Source: Mycobacterium sp. D16Q13
GTDB taxonomy: Bacteria; Actinomycetota; Actinomycetes; Mycobacteriales; Mycobacteriaceae
DNA length: 64,000 nt
Direction of reading: 5' to 3'
Assembly (NCBI RefSeq): GCF_002013375.1
Contig: NZ_MAEW01000012.1
Span: 62,001-126,000, forward strand
Under the pieces are notes generated by a model. The model saw only the letters and a program-made list of their open reading frames with translations. It had not been told where the DNA came from and made no database searches. The position numbers were made by a program, and so were the translations under genes. Below, in pieces: positions 41,855 through 50,637 of this stretch (its first letter is position 1; every line of letters begins with the position of its first letter).

Positions 41855-44733
41855 ACATCCAAAACAACCGGCGACCCCTACTCGCCCGGCTGATGTACCG
41901 GTTCTCCCTTCCCGTCATCGTGCTGTGGCTGGCTGCCGCCGGAGCACTAAATCTCGCTGTCCCCCAGCTGGAGACGGTGATCAAGGGGCACGCCCGTTCG
42001 TTCCTGCCTGATGACGCCGCCTCCGTTCAGGCGATTGTCAAGATGGGCAACTACTTCGGCGGGGCGGGAACCAACAACTTCGTCTACCTACTGCTCGAGG
42101 GCGACGCCCCCCTGGGAGCCGATGCGCACCGGTACTACTCGGAGGTCCTCGGCCGAATCAACCAGGACAAGAAGCACGTCAACTCGTCCATGGACCTGTG
42201 GTCCAACCCGCAATTCTCCCGCGCCAACGAGAGCGCAGACGGCAAGGCCGCCTATGTCTTGATCAACCTCTCCGGCAACATGGGTACCGCCCTGGCCATG
42301 GAATCCACCCAGGCCATTCGCGACATTATCGCCGAATATCCACCACCCAAAGGGATTACAGCACACCTGACCGGACCATCCGCTGTTGTCAACGACGAAC
42401 TGGTCTCGATTAACGATTCCATTCTGTTGCTGTTGATCTCCTGCGGCCTCTTGGTTGGCGCCATCTTGTTCCTGGTGTACCGCAACCCGATAACGATCGC
42501 CATGCCACTGCTCGTCGCGGGCGCGGGGCTCGGCGTGGGGCGGCCCATCGTCGCCTTCCTCGGCGAACATCAAGTCATCGGGGTGTCAATTTTCGCGTCC
42601 GCGTTGCTCGCGGTGATAGTCCTGGGGGCCGGAATCGATTACGGCATATTCCTCCTCGGTAGATATCAGGAAGCTCGCCGCGCCGGCGAAGATCCGGAAT
42701 CCGCCTACTACACGGCATTGGCCGGGGTCCAGCACATCATCATTGCGTCGGGACTCACTGTCGCCGGGGCGACCGCGTGCATGGTCTTCACACGATTGGC
42801 CATCTTCAGCACTTCCGGGCTGCCCTGCACCATCGCGGTCGTGGTCACCCTGGCTGCCGCACTGACCCTCGGACCCGCACTCCTGGCGCTGGGCAGCCGG
42901 CTCGGATTCTTCGAACCGCGCCAAGAGAAGTCGCAGCTCAGATGGCGCCGCATCGCCACCTATGTGGTGCGCTGGCCGGGACCGGTACTCGCGGGCAGTA
43001 TGGCCGTGCTCGCGCTCGCACTGTTGGTTCTCCCAGGATTCCGGCCCAGCTTTAACGAGCAGACCGCGCAACCCAGCGACTCCCCAGCGAACCTGGGTTT
43101 CGCCGCATCGGATCGCCACCTGCCGCCAAACATCATGGCCCCCAGCCTCTTCCTGATCGAGTCGGACCATGACATGCGCAACTCCGGGGACATGATCGCA
43201 CTGGCGAAGCTCTCCAATGCCGTGCTGGACATCCCTGGTATCAACAATGTGCAGGGCATTACCCGCCCGCTCGGCGCCCCGCTGGAGCAAGGGGCACTTA
43301 CCTCGCAAGCCGGATACATCGGTGGACGGCTGACCCAGATGACCAATCTGCTCAACCAGCGCATCACCGACCTCACTGCCCTGAGCGGCCAGGTCGGGCA
43401 GCTCTCGCTCACCGTCAAGGGGCTGGAGCAAGCACTGCAGAACGGGACCCGGGGTGCCACCCAGATCCAGGTGGGTGCAACCGAATTGCGCACCAGCCTG
43501 GCCGCCGTCGTACAAAAGGTTGACACGCTACGCGAAACCGCCAAGCCGGCCGAGGACTTCGTGGGATCAATTCCGAACTGCCGGGACAACGAGTATTGCC
43601 AGGCCGCAATCACCGGCTTCTCGCTCTTCGACGATCTGCACCGTTTCGACGGGCTGGTGGGCAATCTGGTGAACGGAACTGGCGCCCTGGCACAGACATT
43701 GCCGCAATTGGGTGCACAGCTATCAGGATTGAAGGCCTTCATCGCGCAGGTCAACGCGGTCACCGCCCCGCTGCAGAGCACACTGCAGATCCTGGTGCCC
43801 CAGGTCACCGAGATCACGCAATTCACCGAAGAGCTCAGCAAGAGCTTCGCGGCAGGTGATCCGGGCTCGTCGTTCTTCCTGCCCAGTCAGGCATTCGACA
43901 ACCCGCTCTTCAAGAACGCGATGCCGTTCTTCTTCTCCACCGACGGCAAGGTGACACGGATGATCGTCACTCCGGATATGGAGGGATTCAGCCGCGAAGC
44001 AATGGACCTGAGCGCCAAGATCATTCCGACCGCATTGCAGTCGATCAAGAACACGTCGCTGGCCGGGAGCACGGTGAGCATCGGCGGCCCGGGCGGCACC
44101 CTTCTGAACATCGAAGCGTTCACGCGAGAGGACTTCATCACCAGCGTGGTGGCCGCATTCGCCTTCGTGTTCTGCGTGGTGTTGATCCTGCTGCGCAGTC
44201 TGGTTGCCGCGATGGCGGTCATCGGTACCGTGGCGCTGTCCTACCTTTCCGCTCTAGGCCTGGCCATATTCGTCTGGCAAGACATCATCGGCAATCCGCT
44301 GCATTGGTCGGTGGCCCCGCTGTCATTCGTCTTCCTGGTCGCGGTGGGCGCCGACTACAACATGCTGTTGGTCGCCAGATTCCGCGAGGAGATGCATGCC
44401 GGTATCAAGACGGGCATCATCCGCTCGATGGCCAACACCGGCGGAGTGGTCACCACCGCGGGATTGGTGTTCGGGTTCACCATGTTCGCGATGATCGCTG
44501 GATACGCGCATAACATCGCCCAGCTCGGTACGACCGTCGGTCTGGGGCTGCTGTTGGATACATTGATCGTGCGATCGTTCGTGATCCCCTCCATCGCAAC
44601 ACTGCTGGGTCGCTGGTTCTGGTGGCCCGTGGTGGTGCACGACCGAGCCACAGGTCGCGACGCGATCCCGCACAGCGCTACGTCCCCGGATGTTCCTGAC
44701 CGCAGTCAGCTCGTGACCACCGGAGGCAGGTGA
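41851..44733 (+). CDS. mmpL: MmpL-family RND transporter
   Basis: 960 residues from GTG 41851, overlapping mmpS by 4 bp. Architecture of an RND-superfamily MmpL: twelve membrane helices, two large periplasmic loops, and Asp-Tyr pairs in the fourth and tenth helices, GAGIDYGIFLLGRYQ (about residue 260) and VGADYNMLLVARF (about residue 833), which form the proton relay. It exports lipids, siderophores, glycopeptidolipids or drugs depending on the paralogue. Its likely regulator is the divergent TetR-HxlR fusion. The specific substrate is not readable from sequence. Confidence 0.95.
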   Translation: MNIQNNRRPLLARLMYRFSLPVIVLWLAAAGALNLAVPQLETVIKGHARSFLPDDAASVQAIVKMGNYFGGAGTNNFVYLLLEGDAPLGADAHRYYSEVLGRINQDKKHVNSSMDLWSNPQFSRANESADGKAAYVLINLSGNMGTALAMESTQAIRDIIAEYPPPKGITAHLTGPSAVVNDELVSINDSILLLLISCGLLVGAILFLVYRNPITIAMPLLVAGAGLGVGRPIVAFLGEHQVIGVSIFASALLAVIVLGAGIDYGIFLLGRYQEARRAGEDPESAYYTALAGVQHIIIASGLTVAGATACMVFTRLAIFSTSGLPCTIAVVVTLAAALTLGPALLALGSRLGFFEPRQEKSQLRWRRIATYVVRWPGPVLAGSMAVLALALLVLPGFRPSFNEQTAQPSDSPANLGFAASDRHLPPNIMAPSLFLIESDHDMRNSGDMIALAKLSNAVLDIPGINNVQGITRPLGAPLEQGALTSQAGYIGGRLTQMTNLLNQRITDLTALSGQVGQLSLTVKGLEQALQNGTRGATQIQVGATELRTSLAAVVQKVDTLRETAKPAEDFVGSIPNCRDNEYCQAAITGFSLFDDLHRFDGLVGNLVNGTGALAQTLPQLGAQLSGLKAFIAQVNAVTAPLQSTLQILVPQVTEITQFTEELSKSFAAGDPGSSFFLPSQAFDNPLFKNAMPFFFSTDGKVTRMIVTPDMEGFSREAMDLSAKIIPTALQSIKNTSLAGSTVSIGGPGGTLLNIEAFTREDFITSVVAAFAFVFCVVLILLRSLVAAMAVIGTVALSYLSALGLAIFVWQDIIGNPLHWSVAPLSFVFLVAVGADYNMLLVARFREEMHAGIKTGIIRSMANTGGVVTTAGLVFGFTMFAMIAGYAHNIAQLGTTVGLGLLLDTLIVRSFVIPSIATLLGRWFWWPVVVHDRATGRDAIPHSATSPDVPDRSQLVTTGGR

Positions 44734-44826
44734 CGCGCACATGTGCAGCTGCGACATATCAACGACCGTTGCGCCTCGCACATCACTCGAGATGGACCTG
44801 GGCACAAGATATCTCGATGACCGCAG

Positions 44827-45150
44827 TTGCGAATTGAACCTCGGCCCACTACAGCTCAGCATCGTCACATCGCGCGCTGGGAACCGCGGGTAACGGCCGT
44901 GCTTACGGGAGCCGGGTTCGCCGCAGTGCTTCTGTTCCTGGTGGTGGTGGCCCTGTGGGCGGCCGGTGGTAATGGCGGATCGATGAGCTACTACCAGCGC
45001 GAAGTGGACCGCATGATGCGCAAGCAATCACGGCAAGAAAAGGCGAGTTTGGAGGCACGAACCCGCCGTAACCGACGGCAACGCTGGAGGAGTCGCGTCA
45101 ATCCCACCCGGATGTGCCGATGGAGAAGAAAGCCACGAGATGGCGCGTGA
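44827..45150 (+). CDS. Possible small basic membrane protein
   Basis: Open frame of 107 residues starting at a TTG with no clear ribosome-binding site. It has one strong membrane helix (VLTGAGFAAVLLFLVVVALWAA) followed by a long arginine-rich basic tail (RRNRRQRWRSRVN). It lies in a 420-bp gap between mmpL and xerC that has no other good candidate. The absence of a standard start makes it uncertain; it could be a real peptide or chance. Confidence 0.4.
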   Translation: MRIEPRPTTAQHRHIARWEPRVTAVLTGAGFAAVLLFLVVVALWAAGGNGGSMSYYQREVDRMMRKQSRQEKASLEARTRRNRRQRWRSRVNPTRMCRWRRKPRDGA

Positions 45151-45155
45151 CGCCC

Positions 45156-46070
45156 TCACGCCCGCGGGTGTGCCTGATCGTGGACGGCCCGCAGGCGCGC
45201 CACGGTGACATGGGTGTAGAGCTGAGTGGTGGCCAGCGTGGAGTGCCCGAGCAGCTCCTGAACGACACGCAAGTCCGCGCCGCCTTCCAGCAGATGCGTT
45301 GCGGCGCTGTGCCGCAGACCGTGCGGGCCGATATCCGGGGCACCGGGCACGGCAGACATGGTTTGATGCACCACGGTGCGGACCTGACGCGGATCGATGC
45401 GCCGCCCACGCGCGCCGAGGAGCACCGCCCCGCGAGAACCGGCGGTGGCAAGATGTGGTCGACCGCGGTCCAGCCATGCGGTCAGAGCATCGGCGGCGGG
45501 ACCGCCGAATGGCACAGTGCGCTCCTTGTCGCCCTTACCCAAGACGCGCAATACTTTTCGCGACCTGTCGATATCGTCGATATCCAGACCGCACAGCTCG
45601 CTGACGCGGATCCCCGTGGCGTAGAGCATCTCGACGATCAATCGATCCCTCAATGCCATCGGATCGTCTTGTTCGGCGCCCGAATGCGCTGCTTCCATCG
45701 CCGCGACGGCCTGATCTTGTCGCAGCACAGCGGGCAACGTACGGCGAGACTTAGGCTGTTGCAAGCGAATCGCGGGATCTGTCTCCAACAGTCCGCGACG
45801 GGTCGCCCAGGCCGTGAAAATCTTCACCGCCGAGGTACGCCGCGCGACGGTGGAACGTGCCGCACCCTGCCGGGCCTGAGCGCCAAGCCATGACCGCAGC
45901 ACGGGAAGCGACAGGTCAGCCAGAGTAGCGTCCGGATGGGCCGCCGCGAGGTGATCGAACAACGAGGTGAGATCCCCCCGATAGGCGCGCTGCGTGTGGA
46001 CTGACCGGCCGCGCTCCAGCGCCAGATGCTCGGCGAACTCGTCGAGAATCGCGGTCAGCTGCGGTGTCAC
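45156..46070 (-). CDS. xerC: Tyrosine recombinase XerC
   Basis: 304 residues from GTG 46070, which overlaps the siderophore-protein stop by 4 bp (GTGA). Tyrosine recombinase with SAM-like N-terminal domain and the catalytic residues R in TGIRVSEL, K in GKGDKERT, H and R in [15 protein letters not shown] in [12 protein letters not shown], and the nucleophile Tyr in [10 protein letters not shown]. With XerD it resolves chromosome dimers at dif. The housekeeping location near dprA is conserved, so this is not a mobile-element integrase. Confidence 0.94.
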   Translation of the reverse strand: MTPQLTAILDEFAEHLALERGRSVHTQRAYRGDLTSLFDHLAAAHPDATLADLSLPVLRSWLGAQARQGAARSTVARRTSAVKIFTAWATRRGLLETDPAIRLQQPKSRRTLPAVLRQDQAVAAMEAAHSGAEQDDPMALRDRLIVEMLYATGIRVSELCGLDIDDIDRSRKVLRVLGKGDKERTVPFGGPAADALTAWLDRGRPHLATAGSRGAVLLGARGRRIDPRQVRTVVHQTMSAVPGAPDIGPHGLRHSAATHLLEGGADLRVVQELLGHSTLATTQLYTHVTVARLRAVHDQAHPRA

Positions 46071-46897
46071 TCCCTCACGGTAGCTTCGGCGGCCGCCAGC
46101 TCCTGTTTCCACACGCGGAAAGTCTCCTCGGTGCGGCCGCGACGCCAATATCCCGAGATTGAGGCGGCCCATTTCGGTGCTATCCCACGCTCCTTGCGGA
46201 TGTATGGCCGCAGATTGTGCATCACCGTCTGAGCCTCGCCGTGGATGAACACCTGCACCTGCCCGGGCAGCCACTCCGCGGAGCGCACCGCCTCGACCAA
46301 CGGAGCGTTATCCCCCGCCAGGTTCGCGTCGACCTCGTCGGCACCGGCGCCGCGGTGGACCCAGACGACCTCGACATCGCCGCGGGTATCGAAGGCGATC
46401 TCGTCCTGCGGACCGGCCACCTCGATGAACACCTTGGCGCGGGCACCCTCCGCCAGTGCTTGCAACGCGACGGTGATCGCCGGGATGGCCGACTCGTCAC
46501 CGGCCAGTAGATGCCAGTCGGCGGCTGGATCAGGCGAATAAGCGCCGTGCGAGTCGGTGACGTACAGCCTGTCTCCGGGTATGGCGCGCGCTGCCCACGG
46601 GCCGGCCACACCGGAACCCCCGTGCACGACGAAGTCGATGGCGATCTCGCGACGGTCGGCATCCACGGAGCGGATGGTGTAGGTGCGGACGGTGGCCTCC
46701 ATGTCACGCGCCTGGTCGATATCCCGTGGACCTGGCCCTTCGTGGCCCTCCGGAAGAAATATCAGCTTGGCATAGCTGTCGGTGTCTGGGGTGGCCTCGA
46801 AACCGTCAAATCCGTTACCGCCAAGCACCACCCGGGTGATATGCGGAGTCACCTGCTCGGTCCGAACTACCTGCAACTCATGTAGCGGGCGTGCCAT
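46067..46897 (-). CDS. viuB: Siderophore-interacting FAD/NAD(P)H ferric reductase
   Basis: 276 residues of the SIP/ViuB family. Cytoplasmic flavoprotein that reduces Fe(III) in imported siderophores. FAD-binding stretch [20 protein letters not shown] and the NAD(P)H domain with [17 protein letters not shown], as well as the C-terminal [17 protein letters not shown] motif. The M. tuberculosis homologue Rv2895c has the same neighbour XerC. No IdeR box was recognised in its promoter, which is only a 75-bp gap to the TetR gene with a small dyad. Confidence 0.92.
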   Translation of the reverse strand: MARPLHELQVVRTEQVTPHITRVVLGGNGFDGFEATPDTDSYAKLIFLPEGHEGPGPRDIDQARDMEATVRTYTIRSVDADRREIAIDFVVHGGSGVAGPWAARAIPGDRLYVTDSHGAYSPDPAADWHLLAGDESAIPAITVALQALAEGARAKVFIEVAGPQDEIAFDTRGDVEVVWVHRGAGADEVDANLAGDNAPLVEAVRSAEWLPGQVQVFIHGEAQTVMHNLRPYIRKERGIAPKWAASISGYWRRGRTEETFRVWKQELAAAEATVRE

Positions 46898-46923
46898 ATC
46901 GCCTCCTGCGTCGAATCCTCTAT

Positions 46924-46938
46924 GTCAATTGCCTTGAC
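46924..46938. promoter_or_regulatory. GTCAA/TTGAC dyad before viuB
   Basis: Arms GTCAA (46924-46928) and TTGAC (46934-46938) around TTGCC, in the 75-bp gap between the TetR gene and viuB, both leftward. Possible TetR site or -35 element; moderate. Confidence 0.35.
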
Positions 46939-46972
46939 TATACGGAGGAACAACCGCGAATGGGCGCCCCCG

Positions 46973-47635
46973 TCACGGCAACATGCCCCTGACGATCAAC
47001 TCGGCGGCGGCTTCGGCGTGAGCCTGCACTTGCTCCGGATCGAACACCGCATCCCCGAACACCGTACGGGCCAGCGCTCCGCTGCTGAACAAGGCGGCGG
47101 TGCCGGACGTGATGAGAAAGAAGCTGGTCTGGAGCGGTACATCGCGTAGCTCCCCCGCCTTGACTGCCTCTTCGTAGACTGGGCCAAGCCGTTCTTGCAT
47201 GGGGATGACGTAGGCCTGACAGATGTGCTGCAGCCGCTCGCTGTCCTGGCCCGCCTCGATGTCCATGATGCGGATCAACTCGGGGTGCTCGGCGGCGAAG
47301 ATCACAAACATCTTGATGAATCGTTTGATCCGCTCGGAGGAACTCAGGCTCTCGTCGTCGTCTGCCAGAACCTTGTCGACGATCGCCTGGAATCCCCAGT
47401 CTATGGCGGCGTACCAGAGCTGTTCCTTCGACGAAAACCGTTGATGCAGCAGGTTATGGCTCACGCCCAGCTCGCGATTGAGGGTGCGCATCGACATGCC
47501 CTGATACCCATGAGTGGCGAAGGCCTGTAGCGCCGCGGTGAAGATCGCGTCGGCCGACACTCCTTCCCCGCCTTTGCGCGGCCGGCCACGAGGGCGCCGC
47601 GTCAGCTCACCGGCATCAGTCACGAAATCCGCCAC
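46973..47635 (-). CDS. TetR-family regulator
   Basis: 220 residues. HTH region about 30-75: FTAALQAFATHGYQGMSMR, then TLNRELGVSHNLLHQRFSSK. A basic N-terminal arm RRPRGRPRKGG resembles an AT-hook. The ligand domain is all helical. Located upstream of viuB in the same direction; it may regulate viuB or a nearby gene such as the divergent DoxX-like one. Confidence 0.88.
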   Translation of the reverse strand: MADFVTDAGELTRRPRGRPRKGGEGVSADAIFTAALQAFATHGYQGMSMRTLNRELGVSHNLLHQRFSSKEQLWYAAIDWGFQAIVDKVLADDDESLSSSERIKRFIKMFVIFAAEHPELIRIMDIEAGQDSERLQHICQAYVIPMQERLGPVYEEAVKAGELRDVPLQTSFFLITSGTAALFSSGALARTVFGDAVFDPEQVQAHAEAAAELIVRGMLP

Positions 47636-47758
47636 ATCCTTCCTTCATAACCATCATCCCCCCACGTACCGGCAATCGCGTTGAGGACTTCCGCACAACG
47701 GTCATGATCTTTATCGGGATCTCCGAACACCACCGTTACGGCCGGGCATACTGACGCG

Positions 47759-48124
47759 ATGGCTACCTGGTTGTGGATCTGTGCCGGCATTCTCGCCGTG
47801 GTGCACCTCGGCGCGGGTGTGTTCAAACTGGTCACGCCGTACGAGAAAATCACGGCCAATCCCAACCTCGCCTGGGCCAGCGACTTCACCCCCACCGTCG
47901 TCAAGGGGATCGGCGGACTGGAAGTGCTCGGCGCAATTGGCGTAGTACTCCCCCACGCGACGGGAATCGCCCCGGTGCTGAGCCCGCTTGCCGCGGCCGG
48001 ACTCGCGGTGTTGCAGGCAGGGGCCTTCGGTGTTCACGTTCGTCGCAACGAATGGAAGCTGGCCCCCGTCAACGTGATCCTGATCGTGCTTGCGGTATTC
48101 GTGGCGTTCGAGTGGTACGGCTGA
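47759..48124 (+). CDS. DoxX-like membrane protein
   Basis: 121 residues with four membrane helices (WLWICAGILAVVHLGAGVFKL, GLEVLGAIGVVLPHATGI, PLAAAGLAVLQAGAFGVHV, NVILIVLAVFVAFEWYG). Matches the DoxX-like / DUF4870 small quinone-interacting membrane family. Divergent from TetR. Function not established; members have been linked to redox homeostasis. Confidence 0.82.
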   Translation: MATWLWICAGILAVVHLGAGVFKLVTPYEKITANPNLAWASDFTPTVVKGIGGLEVLGAIGVVLPHATGIAPVLSPLAAAGLAVLQAGAFGVHVRRNEWKLAPVNVILIVLAVFVAFEWYG

Positions 48125-48184
48125 TCCACCTCAGAGGGGCCACTGGGCGTGCTCACGAGAAGAAATATGGTGTCCCTGCGACAT

Positions 48185-48340
48185 TCAGTAGTTGATGAGC
48201 CAGAGGGGTCCGAATTTGGCCATTCCCAGAGCGATGAACAGGACCGCGATGATCATCGCCGTCGCGAGGTCGTTCATGCGCTCGATAGGGCTGTCCGGCT
48301 GACCTTTCCGGGCTTCGTATATCTGAAATCCAGGCTCCAT
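48185..48340 (-). CDS. Predicted 51-residue membrane protein
   Basis: ATG at 48340 with AAAGGA about 8 bp upstream, stop at 48185. 51 residues, below a usual ORF cutoff. An acidic/polar N terminus (MEPGFQIYEARKGQPDSP then IERMND) precedes a single hydrophobic helix ending IIAVLFIALGMAKF and PLWLINY. No family recognised. It lies between DoxX-like and DUF1275 genes, both membrane proteins. The Shine-Dalgarno, codon usage and membrane helix support it. Confidence 0.7.
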   Translation of the reverse strand: MEPGFQIYEARKGQPDSPIERMNDLATAMIIAVLFIALGMAKFGPLWLINY

Positions 48341-48425
48341 GACGTGCATCCTTTCTCTTCTCTAACTTTATGGAAGAACCGTTCCGGCTATCGACAGACC
48401 GAACTGGCAAGAATCGCCGCACCAC

Positions 48426-49250
48426 TCAACCGAGAATGGTTTTTCGGTCGGAGTGGAAAAAGGTGATCAGAGTTGTTGCACCGCATATCAATCCGACGGT
48501 GAGTATCACCTTGGACCCGCTATAGAGCGAGGCTATGCCGCCGCCTATGGCGGCGCCCAGAATGAAGGACAGGTAAAGCATGGCGTACCCGAGCCATTCA
48601 AAGACAGAACCCTTGCCAAAGAGATGCCGCTCGATACCTTGGCCCAGTTTGACGACCGTCCCCGTGACATAGCTCAAGGGAATGGCCGTTTCACCCTTCT
48701 TAACGAACGACGTGTTCAAGGCCCCGATCGCAAAGGCCAACAATAGAATTGGCGTGAAATGTACGTCAACATTCGCGTTGAAGCCCCGGTCCTGGAAGAA
48801 GTCGACGGCGGCCGCCGCGAGAAGACCGAACGTGGTCAGGACGGTCGCCCCGTGCGGGTGATTCTTCCAAAATTTTCGCCTGCAGTACGACGCCACGATG
48901 ACCCCAAAGAGGAAGGCGCCGATCATCGAGATAGCGGCAATCGGACCCGCACCCGCCACTTGCTGTTTGTCCGTGACCTTGAACCACGTCAGCACGGCAC
49001 GCTCGGTGTTACCGGTCATAAACGTCACGAAGTAGCCCGCGCTATGCAAGAAGGCCACTGCCCCAACCATTCCGGCGAGCCCGGAAAGCAGCCAGGAAAG
49101 CCGGGCCTCGCCTCCGATGGCGGCTTCGCGTGTTATGACCGCGTCGGCAGATGAGGACGCCGCGGCATCACCGTTGCGATTGTCGATTTCCCTATCGCCC
49201 TGAGACCTGTTCTCTACGGCCACCGAACCGCCACCCCTCTTCGTGTTCAT
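48426..49250 (-). CDS. DUF1275 (YoaK-family) membrane protein
   Basis: 274 residues. After a polar 50-residue N terminus come about six membrane helices, with the signature FVTFMTGNTERAVLTW and the QDRGFNANVDVHFTPILLLAFA region (given in part) of DUF1275. Family members are uncharacterised membrane proteins. It lies 10 bp downstream of the beta-carbonic anhydrase and is the second gene of that operon. Confidence 0.85.
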   Translation of the reverse strand: MNTKRGGGSVAVENRSQGDREIDNRNGDAAASSSADAVITREAAIGGEARLSWLLSGLAGMVGAVAFLHSAGYFVTFMTGNTERAVLTWFKVTDKQQVAGAGPIAAISMIGAFLFGVIVASYCRRKFWKNHPHGATVLTTFGLLAAAAVDFFQDRGFNANVDVHFTPILLLAFAIGALNTSFVKKGETAIPLSYVTGTVVKLGQGIERHLFGKGSVFEWLGYAMLYLSFILGAAIGGGIASLYSGSKVILTVGLICGATTLITFFHSDRKTILG

Positions 49251-49260
49251 ACCGGCGAAC

Positions 49261-49878
49261 TCAGGGCTTACCGATGTCGCCGACGTGGCCGTGCAAAACG
49301 ACGCGCCCGTCGGCGAGTTTGTAGGTCAGATACACCAGCGCGAGCTTCTTGGCCTCGACCGCATCGGCCACCACCTGCGAGCGCTGCAGCAGCTTGATGC
49401 CGGTCTCCTCGACATGGCGGGCCTCGAACTCATCGATCCGGGTCAGTCCGTCTTTGCGGCCGCCCAGGATCGAGGGCATCACCCGCACCACCAGATCCCT
49501 GATGTACCCGCCCGGTACCTCACCGGTGTCCAGAGCCTGCACCGTGGCGCCCACCGCGCCGCAGGAGTCATGCCCCAAGATCGCGATCAGCGGCACACCC
49601 AACACCGCCACCGCATATTCGATCGAACCCAGCACTGCCGAGTCGATCACCTGCCCCGCGGTGCGCACGATGAACATGTCGCCCAGGCCCTGATCGAAAA
49701 TGATCTCCGCGGCCACCCGGCTATCCGAGCAGCCAAACAACATCACCTGCGGGTTCTGGCCATTAGCCAGCTCGGTACGACGCGCGACGCTCTGGCTCGG
49801 ATGCTGCGGACAACCACCGACAAAACGCTGATTACCCTCTTCGAGCGCCTTCCAGGCGGTCTTCGGATCAGATCTCAT
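49261..49878 (-). CDS. Beta-carbonic anhydrase
   Basis: 205 residues. Zinc ligands of beta-class carbonic anhydrases: Cys in LFGCSDSRV, His and Cys in ILGHDSCGAV, with the catalytic Asp/Arg dyad of CSDSR. It interconverts CO2 and bicarbonate. It leads an operon with the DUF1275 gene. The promoter carries an ATACCC/GGGTAT dyad of the CsoR/CstR type, so it may respond to copper or sulfur stress. Confidence 0.92.
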   Translation of the reverse strand: MRSDPKTAWKALEEGNQRFVGGCPQHPSQSVARRTELANGQNPQVMLFGCSDSRVAAEIIFDQGLGDMFIVRTAGQVIDSAVLGSIEYAVAVLGVPLIAILGHDSCGAVGATVQALDTGEVPGGYIRDLVVRVMPSILGGRKDGLTRIDEFEARHVEETGIKLLQRSQVVADAVEAKKLALVYLTYKLADGRVVLHGHVGDIGKP

Positions 49879-49887
49879 ATTTCCTTC

Positions 49888-49904
49888 ATACCCTACCGGG
49901 GTAT
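49888..49904. promoter_or_regulatory. CsoR/CstR-like operator before carbonic anhydrase
   Basis: Arms ATACCC (49888-49893) and GGGTAT (49899-49904) around 5 bp, 10-26 bp upstream of the carbonic-anhydrase start. This matches the ATACCC-n-GGGTAT operators of the CsoR/RcnR/CstR family. No such regulator gene lies in the window, so the regulator would be elsewhere. Function inferred. Confidence 0.55.
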
Positions 49905-50387
49905 AGCATGCCTGTGATCTTCAACACACAGTTGAGTTAATTCAACCAAAGGTTGACTCCCGAGGGGATCGGAGCACTTCCCCATAGCACATCGAGACAC
50001 GCACTGCTGGAAGCGAATTCATCGACTTGCAGACTCTGCAGCCGACGGTGGCAGCCCCGGCAGATCTCTCCGATGGGCGTCGCAGCCATTGAAAGCACCC
50101 GAGTCCAATATGCCTGGAATCCATGGATGCCGCAACGCCAATCCGCAATCAGTTGGCAATCATCCACCGCCACAACAAACTCGAACGCCCACTACCTTGC
50201 CGAACTGCGGATACCCCCCGTGTTCGAAAGACGCAGCAGCGGAGGCTATCTCGCCTTCTGGATGTTACGACTACCCGCTTGAATAGATATGCCCAACATT
50301 CACAAGAAAAGTTCAGACTGCGCCAGTTCATAACAAATCGCTCTAGCTACCAGGCAAAGTCGATAATGGCATTCATGGAGCGCTTCG
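49905..50387. other. Intergenic, no gene seen
   Basis: About 480 bp upstream of the methyltransferase remnant. It is less GC-rich than the flanks, has several overlapping open frames of 60-130 codons with no recognisable family, no signal peptide and no good ribosome-binding site. I see no confident gene. Confidence 0.5.
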
Positions 50388-50622
50388 CTGGGGATCGCCC
50401 GCATCAAGGCAATAGAGAGCACGCGGCCAGACGCCGTGTTCATCGACCCCTACGCCAAAGCGCTTTCCGATGCGGTCAATTCGCCTCCGCGTGCGGGGCG
50501 GGCCTGGCCGCCTAGGTCATAGCACGGACCAAGTACTTCGACGACTACTTAATGAGCAGTGTCGACCCGCACGGCATCCGCCAGGTGGTCGCTGTCGCCG
50601 CGGGGCTCGATAGTCGGGTATA
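50388..50622 (+). pseudogene. Fragment of SAM-dependent methyltransferase (LCM/TIGR00027 type)
   Basis: Two frames carry remnants of a mycobacterial leucine-carboxymethyltransferase-like SAM enzyme. Frame 1 (50394 on) reads IARIKAIESTRPDAVFIDPY, then AKALSDA; it is broken at about 50520. Frame 2 (from 50522) reads ARTKYFDDYLMSSVDPHGIR then QVVAVAAGLDSR before a stop. Those are the conserved N-terminal and AGLDSR motifs. The C-terminal two thirds are missing. Clearly a decayed gene. Confidence 0.78.
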
Positions 50623-50637
50623 GCGCCTCCCTTGGCC

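Noticed and set aside
42586..43515. 309-codon minus frame inside mmpL
   Set aside because: Antisense to the MmpL coding sequence with no own ribosome-binding site or family.
45156..46070. XerC as a sign of a prophage or integrative element
   Set aside because: It lies in a conserved housekeeping position with viuB and dprA, and no phage genes, att repeats or tRNA target lie near.
48153..48425. 90-codon minus frame over the small membrane gene
   Set aside because: Out of frame with the better 51-residue candidate, no family, and it would override a clear Shine-Dalgarno.
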